NCBI GenBank assembly: GCA_014859465.1
Contig: JACUUF010000032.1
Coordinates: 1-33,760, forward strand
Origin: Methyloprofundus sp.
Lineage (GTDB): Bacteria; Pseudomonadota; Gammaproteobacteria; Methylococcales; Methylomonadaceae
Length of the DNA: 33,760 bases
Direction: 5' to 3'
Shown: positions 22,886 to 29,289 of the stretch, piece after piece
Position numbering within the stretch: position 1 is the first letter of the stretch
How the letters are laid out: every line of letters starts with the position of its first letter
Program-made: the position numbers and the translations under genes
The notes under the pieces: model-generated
Databases searched by the model: none
The model's input: only the letters and a program-made list of their open reading frames with translations
What the model was told of the DNA's origin: nothing

Positions 22886-23007
22886 TTAAGTTTATATGCT
22901 AAAAACATACAAACAAACATCAACGCAAAAATAATTGAGTAAAGTCGCTCTTTAACTCGAGCGCAGTACTTTTCGTCTTTACGTCTGTTATAGTAATGTG
23001 AAATCAT
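22882..23007 (-). CDS. 41-aa single-span membrane peptide in the lysis cassette
   Basis: A short frame fills the gap between the holin (stop two bases upstream) and the amidase (ATGA overlap). The N-terminal 22 residues are basic and polar (N-R-R-K-D-E-K), then residues about 23-38 are hydrophobic (I-I-F-A-L-M-F-V-C-M-F-L-A), and the end is basic. That layout suggests an N-in, tail-anchored membrane peptide. It could modulate holin timing as an antiholin. Tight coupling on both sides supports its reality. It is not a spanin by length or features. Confidence 0.6.
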   Translation of the reverse strand: MISHYYNRRKDEKYCARVKERLYSIIFALMFVCMFLAYKLK

Positions 23008-23009
23008 GA

Positions 23010-23354
23010 TTATTTTATCATCGCTAGCAGTTTCTTAAGTAATATGTCTTTAGATGATATAATCACTTCAAGAACTTCACGACATAAAAAAGCAGAAATG
23101 CCCGAGATTACAATTAAAAGCTCTTTGTCTAGATCTAACCACAAGCCAACGTGAACCATCAGCATAGATATTGACAGCGACATAACAAAAAAACGACTAA
23201 AAAGAGCAACTGAGCTTTGCTCATCTGTATACGCTAATCGAGAAAGTGCAGCAACAATAGCAATGACTGCAGCACCTTGATAAATACCCAGCGATACAAG
23301 CATCGCAGAAACTGCAATAGATTTTATAAGTGCTAATATTTGATGCTCAGCCAT
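23010..23354 (-). CDS. Holin (LydA/holin superfamily III-like, 114 aa)
   Basis: Hydrophobic segments lie at about 8-38, 50-72 and 77-98, with a short charged C-terminus (K-D-I-L-L-K-K). The pattern, including A-L-S-R-L-A-Y and G-I-S-A-F-L-C-R-E-V-L, resembles LydA-like phage holins. It lies at the head of the lysis cassette, 30 bases downstream of a promoter's -10 box. It should make the inner-membrane holes that let the amidase out. Confidence 0.78.
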   Translation of the reverse strand: MAEHQILALIKSIAVSAMLVSLGIYQGAAVIAIVAALSRLAYTDEQSSVALFSRFFVMSLSISMLMVHVGLWLDLDKELLIVISGISAFLCREVLEVIISSKDILLKKLLAMIK

Positions 23355-23383
23355 GCTTTTTTATTCACGTATATGTTTTTCTC

Positions 23384-23413
23384 ATTATATCAGAAACTAT
23401 AACGCAGTGTCAG
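23384..23413 (-). promoter_or_regulatory. Promoter for the lysis cassette
   Basis: On the minus strand CTGACA (23408-23413), an 18-base spacer and the extended -10 TGATATAAT (TATAAT at 23384-23389) precede the holin ATG (23354). The promoter is embedded in the last codons and stop of the HTH gene, so lysis genes can be transcribed separately from the replication operon. Spacing and the extended element make it a strong candidate. Confidence 0.7.
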
Positions 23414-23612
23414 TCAGACCGAATTTTATGCACAGCAGCTCTAAAAAAGCGGCAGGCATCAGCCGTGTTCCAGCTTCCCAGTGCTGCCACTGCCTAATTC
23501 CAACGTATAAAGCGTTAGCACACATTAATTTTGCTTCACTGTCTTTACAGTTTACTTCTTTTTGTAATTCTTTTCGAAAAGCAGTGACTTGATCACTACC
23601 GACTCTTCTCAT
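23397..23612 (-). CDS. Small HTH regulator beside the lysis genes (71 aa)
   Basis: A compact HTH protein: helix F-R-K-E-L-Q-K-E-V, then a recognition part ending I-R-Q-W-Q-H-W-E-A-G, and a C-terminal M-P-A-A-F-L-E-L-L-C-I-K-F-G. It resembles the 71-aa HTH protein at 702-917, so the phage carries two related regulators on opposite strands. A GGGGG ribosome site precedes the ATG, which overlaps the upstream wHTH gene by 17 bases. Its 3' end contains the lysis promoter, so it is well placed to regulate lysis timing. Confidence 0.75.
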   Translation of the reverse strand: MRRVGSDQVTAFRKELQKEVNCKDSEAKLMCANALYVGIRQWQHWEAGTRLMPAAFLELLCIKFGLTDTAL

Positions 23613-24258
23613 TAGTACCCCCTTTTTTAGAAATTCTAAAATGTGGGTTTACAATTATTGGGCCGGTGAAATCGAATCCTTTCCGAGCTCTATCGACGTT
23701 TTTCGCGGGCATTTTCGCGGGCATTTTCACGGGTTTTCGCAAAACTTTTTTATAGTTTTCTCGTATAAACCTCCCGTCTTTGAACTGACGCAAAATATTT
23801 GGGTTTATTTTGCATACAATTAGCCCTCCGTGGTCTTTCTCGAGCTCTATAAATCCATGCCGCGCTGTGCGTCTGAGCGATGCATTGATGTGCCCAATAG
23901 TCGTATACCCCTTGTCAAAAAATTGGTCGAGTACATCTAGGTTCGTCACTTCCTTTTTTTTGTAAACGAACTCTAACACAGAGTCTTCTTTGAATCGATT
24001 TTCTTTCTCCCTCAATACATTTTTTACATTCTCAGCTCTACCCGCGTCGCTGAGTGTGTAATATCCGTATCGAGATTCGTGCCAGACTAACAGCCCTCGT
24101 TTCTTCATATCAGAAATAGTGAAACGATAACTCGCGTCATCATGTTCATCAATGCTTGTTATTTTCGCTTCTATTTCACGCGAAGTTAGTGCACAATCTG
24201 TTAACGACAAAGCATACAATACTTTGTCGCGCATTAATACTATCTGACTTGGAAACAT
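23596..24258 (-). CDS. Tandem winged-helix DNA-binding protein (220 aa)
   Basis: Two winged-helix-like parts are visible: residues 1-60 (V-L-Y-A-L-S-L-T-D, L-T-S-R-E-I-E-A, M-K-K-R-G-L-L-V-W, Y-G-Y-Y-T-L-S-D-A-G-R) and about 75-150 (L-E-F-V-Y-K-K-K-E-V-T-N-L-D-V-L, I-N-A-S-L-R-R-T-A-R-H-G-F-I-E-L). The first ends in the L-T-x-A-G-R wing of MarR/PadR-like folds. A basic tail with a short repeat (M-P-A-K-M-P-A-K) follows. I chose ATG 24258 after AGGGGGGAAG; ATG 24288 in the same frame is alternative. It may regulate the switch from replication to lysis. Confidence 0.7.
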   Translation of the reverse strand: MFPSQIVLMRDKVLYALSLTDCALTSREIEAKITSIDEHDDASYRFTISDMKKRGLLVWHESRYGYYTLSDAGRAENVKNVLREKENRFKEDSVLEFVYKKKEVTNLDVLDQFFDKGYTTIGHINASLRRTARHGFIELEKDHGGLIVCKINPNILRQFKDGRFIRENYKKVLRKPVKMPAKMPAKNVDRARKGFDFTGPIIVNPHFRISKKGGTNEKSR

Positions 24259-24278
24259 TCTTCCCCCCTTTTTTTCTA

Positions 24279-24428
24279 CTAACGACATATCGCTATTATT
24301 TTGTAACAGCTGTGAATAGCTGTTTTAAAAGCAACTTCTCTGACTTTACTAACAGACGTTACTGTTAAGTCGCCCTGCTTTGCTGTGACTTTGTACGCGT
24401 TGTGTACGCGTTGTGTTGTTATTGTCAT
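24279..24428 (-). CDS. Small basic protein, 49 aa
   Basis: A short frame with a good ribosome site (AAGGAAAA, eight bases before ATG 24428) ends next to the wHTH gene. The product is basic (residues R, K, H scattered) and rich in T/V in the first half (M-T-I-T-T-Q-R-V, L-T-V-T-S-V-S-K-V-R) with a helical C-terminus. Two cysteines are present near the end. The family is not recognised. Its place among regulators suggests a small regulatory or host-interaction protein. Confidence 0.55.
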   Translation of the reverse strand: MTITTQRVHNAYKVTAKQGDLTVTSVSKVREVAFKTAIHSCYKIIAICR

Positions 24429-24463
24429 GACGTTTTCCTTTTTTATTTTAATTGTTTTTAGTT

Positions 24464-24479
24464 GCCGCGTCCCTGCGGC
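24464..24479 (-). terminator. Weak hairpin after the acidic-protein gene
   Basis: GCCGC (24464-24468) and GCGGC (24475-24479) form a 5-bp GC stem with a 6-base loop. Read leftward it is followed by an A/T-rich tract without a pure U-run, so termination would be partial at best. It is the only GC-rich hairpin in the gap between the acidic-protein gene and the 49-aa gene. Confidence 0.35.
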
Positions 24480-24484
24480 GTGGG

Positions 24485-24499
24485 TAATTTAATTTAATT
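24485..24499. repeat. 15-bp direct repeat, copy 1 (flanks the acidic-protein gene)
   Basis: TAATTTAATTTAATT is identical to 25234-25248 and lies just past the 3' end of the 24508-25134 gene. The repeats are low-complexity and could be chance, or mark the edges of an inserted module. Confidence 0.6.
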
Positions 24500-24507
24500 A
24501 AATTTGA

Positions 24508-25134
24508 TTAAAATACTTCGGGGAATCTATCTCTAGCAACTTCTTTAGATATTATATATCCGATGTCAGCGCCGATGGTTTCTAAAAACTCGTCGGCTTC
24601 TGAATCAGATTCAAATACTATTAGTTCTTCACTACTACATTGCCGATGAAAGCATCCACCTTCGTCGTCAACGAACTCTTCGACAGCCGCGTGTAGGACA
24701 TACACGTGGTCATCTGCTTTTAATTCTTCATCTGCTTCACGCTCTTTAGCGTGAACGATTTGTTGAGTATCGATAATCAAATCGTTTATCGCTGTTTTAA
24801 TAGCGATTACTTCTTCGATTGAAAAATCAGTGCCAAACTTGGCGTTAATATCTAACGTCTGTGCGACGTCGAGTTCACTCTCATATAAAGAGTCAATAGT
24901 AGCGAGTAACTCGCTACTTGCATCCTCATACATCGATAAGTAATTCGACGGCATGTTGTAGTCGCCAAAGTCGTAGCTATTGCCGTTTTGAACGACTATC
25001 TGATGACTTTCGCCATCAATATCAATTTCGGCTAGGAAAGTCGCCGGAACAAAGTGATAACTCCTGTAGGTGTTACTTTGAATAAATCTAGGAGTTTCTA
25101 ATTCAGCGTGTTGGATTTTAGTTTCAATTTTCAT
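24508..25134 (-). CDS. Very acidic unknown protein (208 aa)
   Basis: No family is recognised. By hand count it has about 46 D/E and 13 K/R residues, so its charge is about -33. Acid clusters occur at residues about 130-142 (E-R-E-A-D-E-E-L-K-A-D-D), 152-158 and 168-185. No signal peptide or membrane segment is seen, and catalytic motifs are absent. Such a charge is typical of DNA-mimic inhibitors of nucleases or restriction enzymes, but also of many phage proteins, so the anti-defence idea is only inference. The gene has its own promoter (25197-25224) and an AAAAGG ribosome site, and is flanked by 15-bp repeats, so it behaves like an independent cassette. Confidence 0.7.
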   Translation of the reverse strand: MKIETKIQHAELETPRFIQSNTYRSYHFVPATFLAEIDIDGESHQIVVQNGNSYDFGDYNMPSNYLSMYEDASSELLATIDSLYESELDVAQTLDINAKFGTDFSIEEVIAIKTAINDLIIDTQQIVHAKEREADEELKADDHVYVLHAAVEEFVDDEGGCFHRQCSSEELIVFESDSEADEFLETIGADIGYIISKEVARDRFPEVF

Positions 25135-25196
25135 GATAATTACCTTTTATTTAAATTTTAGTTTCAGTTATGAGCTTTTCTCTTAACTTGTGTACA

Positions 25197-25224
25197 ATTA
25201 TACGCCCATTGTTCGTTTACGCAA
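25197..25224 (-). promoter_or_regulatory. Sigma70-type promoter for the acidic-protein gene
   Basis: On the minus strand TTGCGT (25219-25224), 16 bases and a perfect TATAAT (25197-25202) precede the gene starting at 25134. The untranslated leader is about 55 bases and contains the AAAAGG ribosome site. It gives this gene expression independent of the replication operon upstream. Confidence 0.7.
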
Positions 25225-25232
25225 GCTTTTTT

Positions 25233-26576
25233 TTAATTTAATTTAATTTCTTTAATTGCGTCAATTAGTGCATCTTGTATTTTTCTTTTTTCTGATATCG
25301 CAGTCATAACGCGTTCGTCAATGCAACCTTTCGCAACTAAGTGTATGACTCTGACCGGCTTTGGCTGCCCTTGCCTGTGCAGCCTGCCATTAAATTGTTG
25401 GTACAGTTCTAACGACCAGTTGAGCCCGAACCACACGACAACGCTACCACCTCGCTGCAAGTTTAGTCCGTGTCCTGCAGATGCTGGGTGAGCTAAAAGC
25501 ATTTGTATTTTTCCAGCGTTCCAATTATCAATTGTTTTTTGCTCTTTGCCTAGCACAACAGCACTTGGGAAGCGTTTCTGTAGGCGTTTTAAGTCTGTTT
25601 TGTAGTTGTACGCTACAAGCAAATTTTCACCAGCGTTATCTTCAATTAGTTCTGCTAATGCGTCAAGCTTAGCGCTATGTATCTCGACGCTATTGCCCGC
25701 TGAATCTGTATAGATGCAGCCGTTGGACGCTTGCAACAATTTGTTAGCAAGAGCAGCAGCGTTGATGGCTTCTATTTGTTCATCGTTAATTTCTGTTAAT
25801 AGTGTTTTTTCTAATTCGTTGTAGGCTTTCAACGCTGACGCAGGTAGCATTACGCGCTGAACGATGTCGAGTCGATCGGGTACTTCTAAGTAGTCTTCAG
25901 CTGACATGCTCATCATTTTATCAGCCACAAGTGCGTGTATCTTGTCGGAGCTGTTTTTGCGAGCTGTTAAGTTATAGCCCATAAAGTCTTTTTCAAAAAA
26001 TCGCGATTTAAAACCCGTTATTGTGCGCCCAAGACGCTCGCCAAAATCAACCAAATACATCTGCGGCCATAAATCTAACAACCCGTTGCTTGTAGGTGTG
26101 CCAGACAAGAGCCAGATATAATTTATATCCGCGGCCACACGTTTCAAAGCTTTAAAGCGCCGCGATGACGCGTTTTTAAAACCGCTAGCTTCATCAATCA
26201 CAACGCAATCAAATGACCATTTTTTTAAATGCTTAGTTAGCCACTCAACATTTTCACGATTGATTACATACACGTCAGCTTTTGTTTGTAACGCTGCAAT
26301 GCGTTGACGTTCTGAGCCCGTGCAGATCAATACATTAAGATGCTTTGTGTGCTGCCATCGCTGCGACTCTTGTTTCCAAACGCTATTTGCTACACGCAGC
26401 GGAGCAATAATTAACACGCGCTCAACAATACACGCGTCTAATAAATCAGATATGGCGGTGAGGCTTGTCGCTGTTTTGCCTAACCCTAAGTCTAACGCTA
26501 AATATGAGCGTTTTTTTGATAAAACAAACTCAACCGCGCGGTTTTGATAGTCGTGTAAATTAGATCGGGAAAGCAT
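25233..26576 (-). CDS. SNF2-type DNA helicase/translocase (447 aa)
   Basis: The superfamily 2 motifs appear in order: Q-like L-H-D-Y-Q (about 8-12), Walker A L-D-L-G-L-G-K-T (28-35), V-V-I-D-E-A-S (126-132), motif III L-S-G-T-P-T-S-N (157-164), and motifs V and VI A-S-A-G-H-G-L-N-L-Q and Q-Q-F-N-G-R-L-H-R-Q-G-Q. The length is near the SNF2-like minimum for phage enzymes. The protein probably translocates on dsDNA as part of the replication module. The ATG at 26576 follows a G-rich ribosome site (ACGGGGGTT) inside the end of the VRR-NUC gene; a TTG at 26579 is a weaker alternative. Confidence 0.9.
   Translation of the reverse strand: MLSRSNLHDYQNRAVEFVLSKKRSYLALDLGLGKTATSLTAISDLLDACIVERVLIIAPLRVANSVWKQESQRWQHTKHLNVLICTGSERQRIAALQTKADVYVINRENVEWLTKHLKKWSFDCVVIDEASGFKNASSRRFKALKRVAADINYIWLLSGTPTSNGLLDLWPQMYLVDFGERLGRTITGFKSRFFEKDFMGYNLTARKNSSDKIHALVADKMMSMSAEDYLEVPDRLDIVQRVMLPASALKAYNELEKTLLTEINDEQIEAINAAALANKLLQASNGCIYTDSAGNSVEIHSAKLDALAELIEDNAGENLLVAYNYKTDLKRLQKRFPSAVVLGKEQKTIDNWNAGKIQMLLAHPASAGHGLNLQRGGSVVVWFGLNWSLELYQQFNGRLHRQGQPKPVRVIHLVAKGCIDERVMTAISEKRKIQDALIDAIKEIKLN
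25234..25248. repeat. 15-bp direct repeat, copy 2 (inside the SNF2 gene end)
   Basis: TAATTTAATTTAATT again, 735 bases downstream of copy 1. This copy encodes the last residues of the SNF2-type helicase, so an insertion between the repeats would have left the helicase end intact. Confidence 0.6.
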
Positions 26577-26829
26577 CAATAACCCCCGTCAAGCTGTCAA
26601 TTACTAACACTTCGCATCCGAGGGCGCGCCTTTTTTCATGGTCGCGTTGCTGCAATATCGTAGGCTTTTTGCCTGGAGCTTTGAGCTCTACAAATACGAC
26701 GCGCCCGCCTGGCAACGTAACAATACGATCTGGCACGCTGCGCTTGCCGGGGCTTGTGAATTTTTCACACAATCCGCCAATCTTTTTGACATGCGCACAC
26801 AACGCAAATTCAATAGCTGACTCACGCAT
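26560..26829 (-). CDS. VRR-NUC domain nuclease (89 aa)
   Basis: The minimal VRR-NUC fold, a PD-(D/E)xK type, is intact: E7 in the first helix, P-D34-R-I, V-E48-L-K50 and a Q60 helix. Stand-alone proteins of this length act as structure-specific or nicking nucleases, often beside SNF2 helicases in phages. The ATG overlaps the polymerase stop (TAATG), and the helicase start lies inside its end, so three genes form a coupled chain. Confidence 0.9.
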   Translation of the reverse strand: MRESAIEFALCAHVKKIGGLCEKFTSPGKRSVPDRIVTLPGGRVVFVELKAPGKKPTILQQRDHEKRRALGCEVLVIDSLTGVIDAFPI

Positions 26830-28601
26830 TATAGACCAATCTCACATTTTAGTTTTTCAGCCATTTCGACATAAAAATCATAGTCTATGTCAATCGGTAA
26901 ATAGTCCGGTAGCTGCATCAGAGGGCGCGCCCCTGCTGATTTCGGTACTTTGTTTGAGTTTTTAACGTAGTGTATGCATTCGTTGGGGTCTGTTTCATTT
27001 GAATAGTAAAATCTAACAGCTTTGCCCAATAACTCGCCGCGCCATATTGCACCACCCGTGACGCGTCTAACTACTACAAACTGACGTATATCGTCACAAT
27101 TGATAATCACATCAGCAACGCGGGTCCCTTGTGCAACGTGTTCTGCAACTGCTTTATAAATAATCGGGCAATCTGGGTTTTTAGCTAACCCGCCCGGGGC
27201 GAATACACCTTTGCCTTTGCTGCTGCCGTCTGTTTTCACAGCAAGATAATTATTAACGTCTCGACTAACAACTGCTCTATAATCAGTGCGTTCAAGCTCG
27301 TAACTCGTTGACATCATCCAATTAAACGTTATTTCGTCAATGATGTTTTCATTGTCTTTTAATGTGTGAATAACAACGCCGTCCGTGTTCGCGCTCATAA
27401 CGCTAACCCCAGCGAGTTCTAGCGACTCGATTAGCATCAGCAATGCTAGTTGACCCGTTATTGTCGTCTGCACTAACAGATCAGGCGCGTATAATGCTGA
27501 CCATTTTGAACCGAGTTTGCCAAAGCTGCCGTTGACGACAATTTTAAGCGTGTTTGCTGTTACGCTATCATTCTCTTTTTTTGCTTGTAATCGACGATCT
27601 ACAATAGACTGATAAACTTTTAAGAAATCATGTCCCATGAAATTTGGGGCAAGACGTTGTTGTAAAATTATTGAAGGGTAATAACTAGCGACATCCAAAT
27701 CGATTAAAATTTCATCATCTTGACAAAACAGCGCGCGACTTTTCTCACAACTATGCAACCCGCCTATGCCCATTTGATAATTGGTACCTCCGATGTTTAT
27801 TTTTTGAGTTTTAAGCCACGGTGGCAATTGTACAGCGCCGTTGCTGCCCAGTTCAAAATTTGTGGCCAGTATTTTTTCAAAAATATCTTGTAATTGCTTG
27901 GTTTTAAAGCTAATTATTTTTGGGTCTTGATACTTACAATAATAATTATCATTTAGCGTCGGCATTGTGTAATGTTTGCCCGTCGCTTTCGTCAATTCTG
28001 ATTTTAAAACAGCTTCAGCTATCTGCGCGTCTGATTTGCTTCGTAAATCTAGCCCATATTGCTCAGACATTCGTACACGTATATCAATTTGCTTTTCTAG
28101 TAATTGATATAACTCTAGCGTTGTTTGTAAGTCGTTCTCGCAATACTCGCGTAAAAGCTGAGTTTGATCAGCAGTAATAATTGCGTCAGGATTAATTGGT
28201 AAATCTTGAAGCTTTTTACTATGCAGCCTGCCGCCATAAATTTTTAAGCTCGCTTGGCCGGGGGCGACGTCTATCAAGTCGATGTGATCCCAATCTTTAG
28301 ACGCACTAAGATTAAGACTTTGAGCAATTTTCCATGCCGGCAAGTTTGATTTTATTATTTTATCGCAAATCTCTTTAAGTTTTTCGTTGCTCGCGTTAGT
28401 CAACGCGGCAGTAATCAACGGCAAGTCAAAGTTGTTTCCATTGAAACTTACTGATGTATTTTTTGAGAGCATGTTGTTGATTTTTCTAACATCTAAAGCC
28501 GAGTCGTTAAACTTCTCAAAATGTAAAATTCTTCTGGTAGGAACGTGTAACGCTGATAGTAAAAAGTAATTCGCGTAAACTTCGCAATCAATGACAATCA
28601 T
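26829..28601 (-). CDS. Family B DNA polymerase with 3'-5' exonuclease (590 aa)
   Basis: Exonuclease motifs: I-D5-C-E7, N-G-N-N-F-D59 and Y153-C-E-N-D157. Polymerase motif A is D303-V-A-S-Y-Y-P-S, motif B K353-I-V-V-N357-G-S-F-G361, and motif C A-N-T-D407-G. Motifs A and B place it in family B, not family A. The first Asp of the usual D-T-D is Asn here; in known B polymerases the second Asp is the metal ligand, so it should remain active. No terminal-protein gene was found, so protein priming has no direct support. At 590 residues it is short. A bidirectional terminator lies just upstream, so expression needs read-through or a promoter I could not identify. Confidence 0.92.
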   Translation of the reverse strand: MIVIDCEVYANYFLLSALHVPTRRILHFEKFNDSALDVRKINNMLSKNTSVSFNGNNFDLPLITAALTNASNEKLKEICDKIIKSNLPAWKIAQSLNLSASKDWDHIDLIDVAPGQASLKIYGGRLHSKKLQDLPINPDAIITADQTQLLREYCENDLQTTLELYQLLEKQIDIRVRMSEQYGLDLRSKSDAQIAEAVLKSELTKATGKHYTMPTLNDNYYCKYQDPKIISFKTKQLQDIFEKILATNFELGSNGAVQLPPWLKTQKINIGGTNYQMGIGGLHSCEKSRALFCQDDEILIDLDVASYYPSIILQQRLAPNFMGHDFLKVYQSIVDRRLQAKKENDSVTANTLKIVVNGSFGKLGSKWSALYAPDLLVQTTITGQLALLMLIESLELAGVSVMSANTDGVVIHTLKDNENIIDEITFNWMMSTSYELERTDYRAVVSRDVNNYLAVKTDGSSKGKGVFAPGGLAKNPDCPIIYKAVAEHVAQGTRVADVIINCDDIRQFVVVRRVTGGAIWRGELLGKAVRFYYSNETDPNECIHYVKNSNKVPKSAGARPLMQLPDYLPIDIDYDFYVEMAEKLKCEIGL

Positions 28602-28631
28602 AAAGGGGTAGCCTTTTTTGTTAGTTATAAA

Positions 28632-28655
28632 AAAGGCAGCTTTTGAGCTGCCTTT
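28632..28655 (-). terminator. Strong hairpin between DUF2815 and polymerase genes
   Basis: AAAGGCAGCT (28632-28641) and AGCTGCCTTT (28646-28655) pair over ten bases around a TTTG loop, with a run of U on the minus-strand transcript. It follows the DUF2815 stop by 17 bases. It would limit polymerase mRNA relative to the ssDNA-binding-type protein. T-runs exist on both sides, so it may work in both directions. Confidence 0.8.
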
Positions 28656-28671
28656 GTTTTATATTAATTAT

Positions 28672-29211
28672 TTACGCAAACGGGTCTATATCGTCATCGT
28701 CATCACCAAAAGCATCAAAATCATCAAAATCATCAACGCTAGCTGTTACGCTATCGCTGAATGGTGTGCCGTCTTTTACAAACTGAACGCCGAGTAGGTT
28801 AGCGTTGATACGCTTGCCAAAGCCGTTATTTTGCGCCCAAAGCTCGATCACTGCGTTTACGTAGCAACCCGCGTAAAGTTTATCATCGTCTTCAGTCAAT
28901 GGCGATTTATCGCGGTCGATAACCATAGGCCGCTTATTATTGCTAGCTTTCAGCGACCAGCAGCCGTCATAGCCGTCGTACGCGATTTCGTCACCGTCTT
29001 TTAAGCAAAGCTTATCAGCGCTAACTTTTGCGCCTTTAAGTTCTGTTTTTATTTTTTCAGCGATTGCCCGCTGAATCTCTATGATCTTGTCAGCGTGCAG
29101 CTCTTTGTCTAATAAAAACGTCGCTTCATATTTTGTTTCTTCACCTTGAAAAACAGCTTTACGAAACAACGACGGAAAACTAAGTCTTACATTTTGTAAT
29201 TTTATTTTCAT
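28672..29211 (-). CDS. DUF2815 ssDNA-binding-type protein (179 aa)
   Basis: DUF2815 proteins occur with DUF2800 and phage polymerases and are thought to be single-strand DNA-binding proteins. The pattern V-R-L-S-F-P-S-L-F, Y-E-A-T-F-L-L-D-K and C-Y-V-N-A-V-I-E-L-W-A-Q matches. The C-terminus is strongly acidic (D-D-D-D-D-I-D-P-F-A), as in T7 gp2.5 and other SSBs that recruit partners by such tails. It has its own strong promoter (29261-29289) and an AAAAGG ribosome site, and is followed by a terminator, fitting high-level expression. Confidence 0.82.
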   Translation of the reverse strand: MKIKLQNVRLSFPSLFRKAVFQGEETKYEATFLLDKELHADKIIEIQRAIAEKIKTELKGAKVSADKLCLKDGDEIAYDGYDGCWSLKASNNKRPMVIDRDKSPLTEDDDKLYAGCYVNAVIELWAQNNGFGKRINANLLGVQFVKDGTPFSDSVTASVDDFDDFDAFGDDDDDIDPFA

Positions 29212-29239
29212 TTTTATTTACCTTTTAAATTTAAGTTTT

Positions 29240-29257
29240 TTTGTCAAAATTGACAAA
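29240..29257. promoter_or_regulatory. Palindrome at the start site of the DUF2815 promoter
   Basis: TTTGTCAA and TTGACAAA form 8-bp arms around AA. The palindrome lies directly downstream of the -10 box, where a bound repressor would block initiation. No regulator for it is identified. Confidence 0.5.
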
Positions 29258-29260
29258 TTA

Positions 29261-29289
29261 AATATAGCTTAACTATTTCGTTATGTCAA
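29261..29289 (-). promoter_or_regulatory. Strong promoter for DUF2815 and downstream genes
   Basis: On the minus strand a perfect TTGACA (29284-29289), 17 bases and TATATT (29261-29266) precede the DUF2815 gene. The -35 box overlaps the DUF2800 stop. The spacer contains GTTAAGC next to the -10 box, the same heptamer found in both arms of the operator at 30907-30938, suggesting shared regulation. Confidence 0.82.

Noticed and set aside
25481-25984. Plus-strand frames opposite the SNF2 gene
   Set aside because: They are antisense to a gene with all helicase motifs and have no start signals.
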